From positions 1,597,390-1,661,389 of the forward strand of contig NZ_JAENHK010000010.1 of NCBI RefSeq assembly GCF_016595215.1: 64,000 nucleotides of DNA. The letters are read 5' to 3'. A program made the position numbers and the translations under genes. Positions 8,321 to 16,462 of the stretch are shown here, in pieces. The DNA is from Chryseobacterium paridis (GTDB taxonomy: Bacteria > Bacteroidota > Bacteroidia > Flavobacteriales > Weeksellaceae). How positions within the stretch are numbered: position 1 is the stretch's first letter; each line of letters opens with the position of its first letter. Under the pieces are notes generated by a model. It did not search any database, was not told the origin of the DNA, and saw only the letters and a list, made by a program, of their open reading frames with translations.

Positions 8321-9343
8321 TTAATATTCAAACAGCACACTTCCCCAGGTAAATCCACTTCCGAAAGCGGAAAGAAGAACCAAATCTCCTCTTTTTATCT
8401 TACCTCCTTCAATAGCTTCACTTAAAGCAATTGGAATGGATGCTGCCGTTGTATTTCCATATTTCTGGATATTGTTGTAAATCTTATCATCTGGTAATCC
8501 AAACTTCTGTTGTACAAACTGAGCGATTCTCAAATTCGCTTGGTGTGGAATAAACATATCAAGATCTTCAATTGTTTTTCCAGCTTTATCTAAAGCTTCC
8601 AACATGGTTTCAGGAAATCTTGTTACTGCATTTTTGAATACAAAGTTTCCATTCATAATCGGATATACTTCCTTATTGGTCACATTTTCCGGTTCTTTTC
8701 TCATTCTGTCACTCCAGCCATATTTAGACCCTGGAAATTGAGTACACAATTCATCTGCAAATTTCCCCTCAGAATGCATATTGAATGCTAAAATATCTCC
8801 AGCATTCTCATCTTCAGTTGCAGAAAGAATAACTGCTCCTGCCCCATCTCCAAAAATTACAGAAACTCCCCTTCCTTCATCAGAAAAATCCAACCCAAAA
8901 GAGTGAACCTCAGCTCCTACCACTAAAATATTTTTATAGGCTCCTGTTTTAATAAAAGCATTGGCAACACTCATTGCGTATACAAATCCGGAACATTGAT
9001 TCCTTACATCCAATGCTCCAATAGTATCACATCCTAACATATCCTGAAGCAAGACCCCACACCCTGGAAAGTAATAGTCGGGAGAAAGTGTAGCAAAAAC
9101 AATATAGTCGATATCCTTGGCTGTTAGGCCAGCTTTTTCAAGGGCTTTTTCAGAAGCTTTAAAAGCTAAATAAGCAGTTGTTTCCTGCGAATCGTTTCTG
9201 TTTTTTCTGTGTCTTCTCTCTTTGATGCCGGTCCTCTCTGTGATCCATTCATCATTGGTGGTCATTAATTTAGCTAAATCATCATTGGTTACAACATTAT
9301 CCGGAACATAAAATCCGATTCCTTTTATTGTACTTTTAATCAT
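8321..9343 (-). CDS. fabH: Beta-ketoacyl-ACP synthase III
   Basis: This 340-residue enzyme condenses an acyl-CoA primer with malonyl-ACP to start fatty acid synthesis. The catalytic triad is visible: Cys117 (DVRNQCSGFVYA), His267 (FIPHQANLRI) and Asn297 (KYGNTTAAS), and the glycine-rich end (LLSAFGSGFTWGSVLFEY) is typical. In this phylum the primer is usually branched. The gene is not in a plsX-fabH operon here; upstream it diverges from corA. A good promoter precedes it (TTG, 23 bases, TATCTTTG). Some Bacteroidota have more than one FabH, so a specialised copy cannot be excluded. Confidence 0.95.
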   Translation of the reverse strand: MIKSTIKGIGFYVPDNVVTNDDLAKLMTTNDEWITERTGIKERRHRKNRNDSQETTAYLAFKASEKALEKAGLTAKDIDYIVFATLSPDYYFPGCGVLLQDMLGCDTIGALDVRNQCSGFVYAMSVANAFIKTGAYKNILVVGAEVHSFGLDFSDEGRGVSVIFGDGAGAVILSATEDENAGDILAFNMHSEGKFADELCTQFPGSKYGWSDRMRKEPENVTNKEVYPIMNGNFVFKNAVTRFPETMLEALDKAGKTIEDLDMFIPHQANLRIAQFVQQKFGLPDDKIYNNIQKYGNTTAASIPIALSEAIEGGKIKRGDLVLLSAFGSGFTWGSVLFEY

Positions 9344-9361
9344 ATAGTTTTATAATTTTGG

Positions 9362-9395
9362 CAAAGATAAACTTATTTAATCCATAGTATTTCAA
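9362..9395 (-). promoter_or_regulatory. fabH promoter
   Basis: On the minus strand TTG (9395-9393), 23-base spacer, TATCTTTG (9369-9362), then 18 bases to the ATG. Both elements match the Bacteroidota consensus. Confidence 0.7.
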
Positions 9396-9415
9396 AATAT
9401 TAGTATTTTTACTTT

Positions 9416-10315
9416 ATGCCAATTGATACGATATACAGAAATTCCCACTGCGAATGGGTAGATGTAGAAGCTCCTACAGCTGAAGATTTACAATTCCTTC
9501 ATGAAAGATACGAGATCAACAATCTTCTATTGGAAGATACATTGGATCCCAATCACTTACCTAAGTATGAAGAGGATGGAAACGTTAAATTCTTTTTGTT
9601 ACGGGAAAGTACAGAACTGGAAAGAAAGAATCTGAATACGATAAGTGACATCAGCACGAAGATTGGTATTTTTCTTTTGGGAAATACCATTATTACTGTT
9701 CACAGAATGAAAACAAGAAGTATTTCTGAAACCAAAAAACAGCTTTCCGCCAGTAAAACAGATATATCCCCTCAAAATGTGGCATTGATGATCGCCCTGC
9801 TGATCATGAAAAGTTTTGATGATGAATCCATAAGCTTGCTGGAAACCATGGATAATATTGAAAACGAAATCTTCCTGAAAAATACCAATCATACCACACA
9901 GATCCGCAGGCTTTATAAATTAAAAAGAAAATCAGGATTAAATTCCAGGGTACTTATTATTTCTACAGATGCAGTCGATAAATTTAAATTATTAAACTTA
10001 CAGGACTCCGAATTTGTAGACCTGAAAGATAAGCATAAAGATGTAGTTGCCGATTTTGATCACCTGAATATCCAGATTACCAACCTTATTTCAATGTTTC
10101 TTGCATTATCTGATCAAAAAGCCAATCAGGTGATGAAGGTATTGGCTATTTATTCAGTCTACTTTCTACCGATCACATTTATTGCCGGAGTCTACGGAAT
10201 GAACTTTGACAATATGCCGGAACTTCACCATAAGCATGGATATTATTTTACATTAGGATTAATGGCTCTGATCGTTATTGTAACATTTATCTATGCAAGA
10301 AGAAAACAATGGTAG
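9416..10315 (+). CDS. corA: CorA-family magnesium/divalent-cation transporter
   Basis: A 299-residue protein with the CorA layout: a large cytoplasmic alpha/beta N-terminal domain, a long helix with KRKSGLNSRVLIIST, and two C-terminal transmembrane helices (VLAIYSVYFLPITFIAGVYGMNF and YFTLGLMALIVIVTFIY). The signature G261-M-N263 ends the first helix, and the C-terminus RRKQW is basic and cytoplasmic. CorA forms pentameric Mg2+ channels. It is divergent from fabH. A near-consensus TATTTTTA lies only four bases before the ATG. Confidence 0.93.
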   Translation: MPIDTIYRNSHCEWVDVEAPTAEDLQFLHERYEINNLLLEDTLDPNHLPKYEEDGNVKFFLLRESTELERKNLNTISDISTKIGIFLLGNTIITVHRMKTRSISETKKQLSASKTDISPQNVALMIALLIMKSFDDESISLLETMDNIENEIFLKNTNHTTQIRRLYKLKRKSGLNSRVLIISTDAVDKFKLLNLQDSEFVDLKDKHKDVVADFDHLNIQITNLISMFLALSDQKANQVMKVLAIYSVYFLPITFIAGVYGMNFDNMPELHHKHGYYFTLGLMALIVIVTFIYARRKQW

Positions 10316-10407
10316 TTTTACGGAAGAATTAGGGGGAAAATACTTCCCATTTGGATCTCAATTATCATTATTTTTATAAGGTAAATCTATGACCAATATT
10401 AGCTGTC

Positions 10408-10497
10408 TGTCATTGCGAGGAGCAAAGCGACGAAGCAATCTTTTTATCAATTGATGATATTATTAAGAGATTGCTTCACCTACGGTTCGCAATGACA
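10408..10497. repeat. Inverted pair of REP-like repeats
   Basis: TGTCATTGCGA...GAAGCAATC at 10408-10440 and AGATTGCTTC...TCGCAATGACA at 10468-10497 are inverted copies separated by 27 bases. The outer 11 bases and the following GAAGCAATCT/AGATTGCTTC pair perfectly, giving a long hairpin between corA and the patatin gene, which point the same way. It lacks a T run, so it is not a classical terminator. Confidence 0.85.
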
Positions 10498-10531
10498 AAC
10501 TATACTTAGTTATTAAAAACACCCAACTACC

Positions 10532-12118
10532 ATGAAACCTGACCTTCTAAACAAAATTCTGGATGATGGCACTCTTTCAAAAGAGTCGAAGGATAAACTT
10601 ATTGCATTGCACGAGAATATCTCGACTAAAGAGTTCTCTGATCTCCTAGATGCTGAGGGCAATCAATATGTTGAATTTGTACAGGAAGGAGGTGGTGTTT
10701 GGGGCAGTGCATTGGTGGGTTACCTGTATGGCCTTGAAATCTTTGGGGTGCGTTTTCTCAAAATGGCCGGAACGAGCGCCGGAGCCATCAATACCATGCT
10801 GATCGCAGCATACAAAACAAAAGAAGAAGCAAAAAGTGAGGTGATCAAAGAAATTTTGTTCAATTGGAATTTTGCAGACTTTATGGATGGTAAACCTTAT
10901 GTGAGAACAACCATCCATGCAATGCTCAATAATAAAAACTTTCTGAAAATAAATACCATTATTGCAGTTGTTATTTTACTATTATTAGTTATCACTCCAT
11001 TTGCCGTTTCCTCTGAAACCGTATGGCGGGCAAAAATCATTTTCCTAATTCCTATTATTCCTCTCCTTATTATATTTTTCTGCCTAAAGAAGTTTTATAA
11101 TGATTTCAGAAAACAAAACAGCGGACTTAATCCAGGAAATACCTTTCTGAATACTATGAAAGATGCTCTGGATAGTTTTGGGGTAAAAACAGTAGCTGAA
11201 CTTAATCAAAAATTTTCAGCCAAAGAAAGAGATCTTAACCTCAATTATCGTTATGGAAATAATCAGGAATATTACAGCATTGCACTAAAAAGCATCGAGG
11301 AAATTAAAAACAATAACAAAGAACATATTGACCAGACCCAGTATAAAATATTCTATGATAGTGCTGTTAGCAATGATCATTACAAAGAAAATCCTTTTTA
11401 TCAGTTAAGATCAGAATATGTGGTTGTTGCCACTGATATCAACGCCAAAATAAAAGTTGAATTGCCTTCAATGGCTAATTTATATTGGTCAGAAGAAGAA
11501 TTAAAACACAGCAGTCCTGCAGAGTTTGTACGAGCTTCCATGTCTGTTCCTTTCTTTTTTGAACCTTTCCAGAAAAGAATTGATAAAGATGATGATTCTG
11601 TAAAGTACGCCTGGAGATTCTGGATGAACACTAAGCCAGAAAACATTTATCCTGTTGGCGTTTTTATAGATGGAGGAAGTATTTCAAACTTTCCAATAGA
11701 TCTCTTTCATGCCAATGATGTATTCTATCCACGAATGCCTCTGTTTGGGGTACAGTTGACCAGTAAATCTGAAGTGGATTCTGAAAAAGGAAAAACGAGT
11801 GAGCAAATTTTAAAAACACCCTTTTCTTATGCAGGAAATATAATAGATACATTAAAAGGATTTAATGATAAGTCATTTCTCACCAAACATACTTTTTATC
11901 GATTGTACAGTATACAAACAGTAGATTGCGGAACAAGCAGCTGGCTTAATTTCTTTATGAAAAGAGAAGAAAAAGAACAGCTTTTCAATGCCGGTTTTTT
12001 AGCCGCTCTTGATTTCCTTAACGCATTTGACTGGAAAAAATATAAAAAGGAAAGAATGATGATCTCGATGAAGGAGAAAAAAATATTGAAAGAGGAGGAT
12101 ACGAAAACGGTGGGGTGA
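10532..12118 (+). CDS. Patatin-like phospholipase with an internal membrane hairpin
   Basis: A 528-residue protein with the patatin Ser-Asp dyad: oxyanion loop GGGVWG (53-58), nucleophile Ser82 in GTSAG, and Asp380 in VFIDGGSISNFP. Such enzymes hydrolyse acyl ester bonds of phospholipids. Between the Ser and Asp lie two hydrophobic stretches at about 141-158 and 168-185, separated by a short loop with VSSETVWRAK. These would put a membrane hairpin inside the catalytic domain and anchor the enzyme in the inner membrane; no signal peptide is present. The C-terminus is Lys/Glu rich. Patatin family assignment is firm, substrate unknown. Confidence 0.9.
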   Translation: MKPDLLNKILDDGTLSKESKDKLIALHENISTKEFSDLLDAEGNQYVEFVQEGGGVWGSALVGYLYGLEIFGVRFLKMAGTSAGAINTMLIAAYKTKEEAKSEVIKEILFNWNFADFMDGKPYVRTTIHAMLNNKNFLKINTIIAVVILLLLVITPFAVSSETVWRAKIIFLIPIIPLLIIFFCLKKFYNDFRKQNSGLNPGNTFLNTMKDALDSFGVKTVAELNQKFSAKERDLNLNYRYGNNQEYYSIALKSIEEIKNNNKEHIDQTQYKIFYDSAVSNDHYKENPFYQLRSEYVVVATDINAKIKVELPSMANLYWSEEELKHSSPAEFVRASMSVPFFFEPFQKRIDKDDDSVKYAWRFWMNTKPENIYPVGVFIDGGSISNFPIDLFHANDVFYPRMPLFGVQLTSKSEVDSEKGKTSEQILKTPFSYAGNIIDTLKGFNDKSFLTKHTFYRLYSIQTVDCGTSSWLNFFMKREEKEQLFNAGFLAALDFLNAFDWKKYKKERMMISMKEKKILKEEDTKTVG

Positions 12119-12155
12119 GGGAATTATATCAATTTCCTATATATACCTTTGTAGT

Positions 12156-12182
12156 AGATCCTTCGACTCCGCTCAGGATGAC
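12156..12182. repeat. Short intergenic repeat (GATCCTTCGACTC...CAGGATGACA type)
   Basis: Matches a third common flavobacterial hairpin repeat whose ends ATCCT and AGGAT are inverted. It lies in the 141-base gap between the convergent patatin and oxidoreductase genes. Confidence 0.6.
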
Positions 12183-12259
12183 ATTTCTAATACTAACTGT
12201 TTTAAGGAAGTACAATAAATTTACTGAACAGAATCGAAGATGCTACTATTTTAAATAGT

Positions 12260-12790
12260 CTATAGACTATCAATAAACTCCAGATATTCAGGAACACTTT
12301 TCTCAATCCATTCTTGCGAAGTATTGATTTCCATTCCATAATAGGTAAATACGTCTTTATAATCTGCCTTTATGTATTCGAAAGTGAGTTCAAAGGGTTT
12401 TGTCAATTCATTCATCGTATATTTATATTTACCTAATGCTGAATAACCTTCTTTATCAATTCCTGCTGTAATCGCTAAAGCAATCTTCTTTCCCCCCACT
12501 TTAAATCCACTTTTACTTCCATAAGCCCAACCATAAGTCAATACCTCATCAAACCATTTTTTCAGAAGTGGCGGACTGCTAAACCAGTAGAAAGGGAACT
12601 GAAAGACAATTTTTTCATAGCTTTCAATGAGTTCCTGCTCCTTAGCCACATTAATTTTTTCATCAGGATACATTTTGTATAATTCGTGAATGGTATATTT
12701 TTCCGGATATTGATTTAATTCTTCAATCCATCTTTTATTAATCACAGACTCTTCCATTGTAGGATGAGCAACAATAACCAATGTTTTCAT
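12260..12790 (-). CDS. NAD(P)H-dependent oxidoreductase, flavodoxin-like fold (copy 2)
   Basis: A 176-residue protein of the Flavodoxin_2 family (KefF/MdaB/YwrO type). It starts with a flavin-binding strand-loop (MKTLVIVAHPTMEESVINKRW), and has the FPFYWFSSPPLLKKWFDEVLTYGWAYG segment typical of quinone reductases. These use FMN or FAD and reduce quinones by two electrons. It is nearly the same length and sequence as the gene at 12869, with 78 bases between the two, so they arose by tandem duplication. It is probably transcribed with that gene and under the divergent HxlR regulator. Confidence 0.88.
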   Translation of the reverse strand: MKTLVIVAHPTMEESVINKRWIEELNQYPEKYTIHELYKMYPDEKINVAKEQELIESYEKIVFQFPFYWFSSPPLLKKWFDEVLTYGWAYGSKSGFKVGGKKIALAITAGIDKEGYSALGKYKYTMNELTKPFELTFEYIKADYKDVFTYYGMEINTSQEWIEKSVPEYLEFIDSL

Positions 12791-12868
12791 TTTTTTTTGC
12801 TTTTCATATGTTGTAAAGTACAGGTTACATCTATCAAATTTCTAATAGCTTTTAACCTGTATTTATTA

Positions 12869-13399
12869 TTATATATTATCAATAAATTCCAAGTACTTAG
12901 GAACACCTTCTTCAATAAATTCTTCAGAAGTATTGTATTCAATTCCATATTGTACAAATAATCCTTTATAATCTGCCTTTATAAAATCAAAAGTACGTTT
13001 GAAAGGTCTTGTATATTCTGTCATGGTATGTTGTTCACTTCCTGATTCTGAATACCCTTCCTCATCTCCTCCTGCCGTAATTGCCAAACCAATTTTCTTT
13101 CCAGCCACTTTGTGTCCACTTTTACTGCCGTATGCCCAACCATGAAGAAACACTTCATCAATCCATTTTTTCAAAAGAGGCGGACTACTATACCAATAAA
13201 AGGGAAATTGAAAAATAATTTTATCATACGACTCTACTAATTTCTGCTCCTTGGCAACATCAATTTTTTCATCCGAATACACTTTATGTAATTCATGAAT
13301 AGTATATTTTTCCGGATACTTTGCCAATTCCTCCACCCATCTTTTATTAACTAAAGAATCTTTCATTGTTGGGTGTGTTACAATTACTAATGTTTTCAT
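12869..13399 (-). CDS. NAD(P)H-dependent oxidoreductase, flavodoxin-like fold (copy 1)
   Basis: A 176-residue paralogue of the downstream gene, with the same motifs (MKTLVIVTHPTMKDSLVNKRW, FPFYWYSSPPLLKKWIDEVFLHGWAYG, GLAITAGGDEEGYS). It differs mainly around residues 110-160, so substrate preference may have diverged. It diverges from an HxlR regulator, with 92 bases between the start codons. In Bacillus the HxlR-type proteins YodB and HypR control such azoreductase/nitroreductase genes in response to quinones and disulfide stress. An exact TATTTTTG box lies at 13427-13420 on this strand. Confidence 0.88.
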   Translation of the reverse strand: MKTLVIVTHPTMKDSLVNKRWVEELAKYPEKYTIHELHKVYSDEKIDVAKEQKLVESYDKIIFQFPFYWYSSPPLLKKWIDEVFLHGWAYGSKSGHKVAGKKIGLAITAGGDEEGYSESGSEQHTMTEYTRPFKRTFDFIKADYKGLFVQYGIEYNTSEEFIEEGVPKYLEFIDNI

Positions 13400-13437
13400 T
13401 TCATCTAAATTTGTGAGTACAAAAATAATAGATGTAT

Positions 13438-13489
13438 CTTACATTTCGTACATTAGCAACCAATTGTATGGTACTATAAAAAATGTAAG
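13438..13489. promoter_or_regulatory. Candidate HxlR operator in divergent promoter region
   Basis: CTTACATTT (13438-13446) and AAATGTAAG (13481-13489) form a perfect 9-base inverted repeat with a 34-base spacer; inside it GTAC occurs at both ends of a shorter imperfect dyad. The region is the 92-base gap between the oxidoreductase and regulator genes and the right half-site ends two bases before the regulator start codon. Operator function is inferred. Confidence 0.5.
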
Positions 13490-13491
13490 TA

Positions 13492-13860
13492 ATGAGTAAA
13501 ATAAAGGAATCTTCAACAAATTTTGAGAATAAAAAGATATTATCCGATGAATGTTCTGAAGTTTACGCTTCTAATATCATCGGCGGGCAGTGGTCGTTGG
13601 CGATATGCAGCTGGCTGATCAATGGAAAATTGAGATTTGGAGAATTAAGAAAACTTCTTCCCAACATTACGGAACGTATGCTTACTTTACAGCTTAGAAG
13701 ACTGGAGGAAAGTAAAATAATTACCCGAACCGTTTTTGCTGAAGTTCCGCCTCGTGTAGAATATGAGCTTACGGAAATTGGCTATAAATTGAAACCCATT
13801 ATTACTGAGCTTGAACAATGGGGAAAGGAGCATAAGGAGATTGTGGGTACCGGAGATTAG
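13492..13860 (+). CDS. HxlR-family transcriptional regulator
   Basis: A 122-residue winged-helix MarR-like protein of the HxlR type: IIGGQWSLAICSWLINGKLRFGELRKLLPNITERMLTLQLRRLEESKIITR, then the wing PPRVEYELTEIGYKLKPII. It has a Cys shortly before the first helix (DECSEVY, residue 21) and a second in helix 2 (AICSW). The N-terminal Cys is the usual redox-sensing position in this family. It is divergent from two NAD(P)H oxidoreductases, its likely targets. Flavobacterial HxlR proteins usually act as dimeric repressors; the inducer (quinone, aldehyde, hypochlorite) cannot be told from sequence. Confidence 0.92.
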   Translation: MSKIKESSTNFENKKILSDECSEVYASNIIGGQWSLAICSWLINGKLRFGELRKLLPNITERMLTLQLRRLEESKIITRTVFAEVPPRVEYELTEIGYKLKPIITELEQWGKEHKEIVGTGD

Positions 13861-15590
13861 GATGACATCTCACTTCTGCAGCTAATTTTTAACCGCAGAT
13901 AACTCAGATTTACGAAGATGCTTGGATGTATTTTAGTTCCCTCAAATTGAGCAGACCTTGTCATTGCGAAGAGCGAAGTGATGAAGCAATCTTTTCAACG
14001 CAAAGATTAATATTGATAGCGTTTACATAAAGATAGCAAAGAAGAGCTTCGCTGATAAAGCTGAATGAGTAGAAAAAATCAAAGATTTTTCAGAAACTTA
14101 TGTGCTCTTATTAAACAGCATACATTAAGCTAAATTAGCTAAAGTTTCTAAAACTTTTGTGACTTTTGACTAGGTCGAACCTTCGGTTTGTGATTGAATC
14201 TTTTCCCACAGATTACTTAGATTTACACAGAGGTTTATGAATATTTTGGTTCTCGCTGATTGTGCAGATTACGCAGATCTCAATACAGTCAATTGTTACA
14301 CTATTACATTGATACACTGTTAAACTAATAACTATAATTTCTTTTTTAACGCAAAGATTACATCATCATATGGTTTACTTTAAGATAGCAAAGATGGCTT
14401 CGCTTATTAAGCTAGATTCATAGAAAAAATCAAAGATTTTTCAGAGACTTATGTGTTCTTCATTATGCAGCATACATCAAACTTAACTAGCTAAAGTGTT
14501 TGAAAACATTTGTGACTTTTGACTACGTCGAACCTTCGGTTTTTAGTTTTTCCCACAGATTACTCAGATTTACACAGAGGTTTATGAATAGTTTGCTTCT
14601 CGCTGATTGTGCAGATTACGCAGATTTCAATACAGTCAATTGTTACACTATTACATTGATACACTGTTAAACTAATAACTATAATTTCTTTTTTAACGCA
14701 AAGATTACATCATCATATGGTTTATTTTAAGATAGCAAAGATAGCTTCGCTTATTAAGCTAGATTCATAGAAAAAATCAAAGATTTTTCAGAGACTTACG
14801 TGTTCTTCATTATGCAGCATACATCAAACTTAACTAGCTAAAGTGTTTGAAAACTTTTGTGGCTTTTGACTACGTCGAACCTTCGGTTTGTGGTTTTTCT
14901 CACAGATTACTTAAATTTACACAGAGGTTTATGAATAGTTTGCTTCTCGCTGATCGTACAGATTACGCAGATCTCAATACAGTCAATTGTTACACTATTA
15001 CATTGATACACTGTTAAACTAATAACTATAATTTCTTTTTTAACGCAAAGATTACATCATCATATGGTTTACTTTAAGATAGCAAAGATGGCTTCGCTTA
15101 TTAAGCTAGATTCATAGAAAAAATCAAAGATTTTTCAGAGACTTATGTGTTCTTCATTATGCAGCATACATCAAACTTAACTAGCTAAAGTGTTTGAAAA
15201 CTTTTGTGACTTTTGACTACATCAAACCTTCGGTTTGTGGTTTTTCCCACAGATTACACTGATTTGCACAGAGGATTATGTATAATTGATTTGATTAAGA
15301 AGATTGTTTTGCGTTCCAATGTTACATTTTGTAATAGATAGCAAAGAACAGTTCGCTTATAAAGTTCAATAAATAGAAAAAATCAAAGATTTTTCAGAGA
15401 CTTACGTGTTCTTCATTATGCAGCATACATCAAACTTAACTAGCTAAAGTGTTTGAAAACTTTTGTGACTTTTATGGTTTTTATTATCAAAAAGTTGTCG
15501 ATACATTTTTCTTCTGAACTACGTTCGCTGGATTACATCATCTATTACGAAAAACATTCGAACTGATGGGAAGGTAATAATTGTCTGTTT
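13861..15590. other. Gene-free 1.7 kb region made of repeats
   Basis: No credible gene in either strand. It begins with a REP-like hairpin copy (13960-13992) and then carries five copies of one repeat unit in direct orientation: an upstream diverged copy (about 13993-14280), three near-identical copies with exact 347-base period, and a final partial copy to about 15475. The last 110 bases hold nothing recognisable. There is no transposase, tRNA or CRISPR pattern. Confidence 0.8.
14281..15280. repeat. Tandem array of 347-base units
   Basis: Three direct copies begin at 14281, 14628 and 14975 at the landmark CAATACAGTCAATTG; the internal landmark GCAAAGATTA recurs at 14351, 14698 and 15045. 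Both give exactly 347 bases. The copies differ only by scattered substitutions, while the flanking copies are more diverged and the third loses similarity near 15280. Each unit contains the dyads AAAATCAAAGATTTTT and CGAACC-TTC-GGTTTG and ends in a run of phrases built on CAGATT (for example CACAGATTAC and GCAGATTACGCAGAT). Older copies of the same unit lie at 4.2-5.1 kb. Confidence 0.92.
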
Positions 15591-16142
15591 TTATTCTTTT
15601 TGCCACATTGGTTTTTGTTCTAAGATCGTTGCATATACAGAACAGCTTTCTCCATGAGCTCCTTTCAGATAACCAATACTCATCAGAAATTCATTCACAA
15701 TCTCACCACCTGTGAATTTGAAGGTCTTTTTAAATAGTTTCATCCATTCCTGTAATGTTTTAGGATGGTGATGCTCCAACCACTTTTCAAAAGATCCAAA
15801 CTCTTTCTGTATTTCAATAATCGTTTTAGCATTTTCAATAGCTGCATTGACCTTTAATCTATTTCTGATAATTCCAGGATCACTCAATAGCCTCTCGCGA
15901 TCCTCTTCCGTATAACCTGCTACTTTTTGAACATTAAAATTATCATAAGCATTTCTAAAACTTTCTTCTTTTTTCAGAATGGTTTCCCAGCTTAATCCTG
16001 CCTGATTGATTTCCATCACCAAACGTCCGAATAACTCATTGTCATCATGAATAGGAAATCCGTAATGATAATCGTGATAATTTTGGTGAAGCGCTTTTCT
16101 GCTTTCGGGTTGCATTCTTTCTATGGCCGAACAATAACTCAT
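15591..16142 (-). CDS. tag: DNA-3-methyladenine glycosylase I
   Basis: A 183-residue enzyme that removes 3-methyladenine from alkylated DNA in base excision repair. It has the Tag family features: Cys4 and a His in the N-terminal YHDYHYGFPIHDD segment, and His163/Cys167 (GAHGESC) for the structural zinc; the base-binding region NQAGLSWETILKKEESFRNAYDNF is well conserved. Its ATG overlaps the stop of the MazG-like gene by one base (TAATG), so it is the third gene of an operon with an AraC regulator. Confidence 0.94.
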   Translation of the reverse strand: MSYCSAIERMQPESRKALHQNYHDYHYGFPIHDDNELFGRLVMEINQAGLSWETILKKEESFRNAYDNFNVQKVAGYTEEDRERLLSDPGIIRNRLKVNAAIENAKTIIEIQKEFGSFEKWLEHHHPKTLQEWMKLFKKTFKFTGGEIVNEFLMSIGYLKGAHGESCSVYATILEQKPMWQKE

Positions 16143-16459
16143 TACAATAGATTTTCTGTTTTGGTTAAAAATTTCTCTAAAGCATTTTTAATGTCAATAC
16201 CTGTGCGATCTGCTAAAACAATCAACCACCAGATATTTTCTCCTAATTTATGCTCCAATTCTGCTGCTGAATCTTTTTTCAGCCAGGTTTTTTCATGGGA
16301 CATAATATCTCTTCCGATAAGTCCAGCATCACTAAGATAGCCTAATGCGTCTTGTTCCAACGTCCATTCGCTGCCGTTATTCTGCTTTTCCAATTGATGA
16401 TATTTTTCTCTGATATCTAAAGAACGTTGTATGATTGTATCAAAATTATTCTGATCCAT
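16142..16459 (-). CDS. MazG-like protein
   Basis: A 105-residue, all-helical protein. The second half, ELEHKLGENIWWLIVLADRTGIDIKNALEKF, matches the second helix of the MazG/dUTPase-like fold (compare the family pattern EELGDVLWYLxxLADxxGID). The first metal motif is not clear: where MazG has EExxE this protein has ALGYLSDAGLIGRDI. So the fold is likely but pyrophosphohydrolase activity is not assured. It lies 3 bases after the AraC gene and overlaps tag by one base. A role in nucleotide-pool cleaning beside a DNA glycosylase is plausible. Confidence 0.75.
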   Translation of the reverse strand: MDQNNFDTIIQRSLDIREKYHQLEKQNNGSEWTLEQDALGYLSDAGLIGRDIMSHEKTWLKKDSAAELEHKLGENIWWLIVLADRTGIDIKNALEKFLTKTENLL

Positions 16460-16462
16460 TAT

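Noticed and set aside
9404..9411. Full promoter for corA (TATTTTTA)
   Set aside because: The last base departs from TAnnTTTG and there is no TTG at -33; only the distance to the ATG is suggestive, so it is not listed as a feature.
13861..15590. CRISPR array
   Set aside because: The repeated unit is 347 bases and the copies are contiguous with no unique spacers; no cas genes are near.
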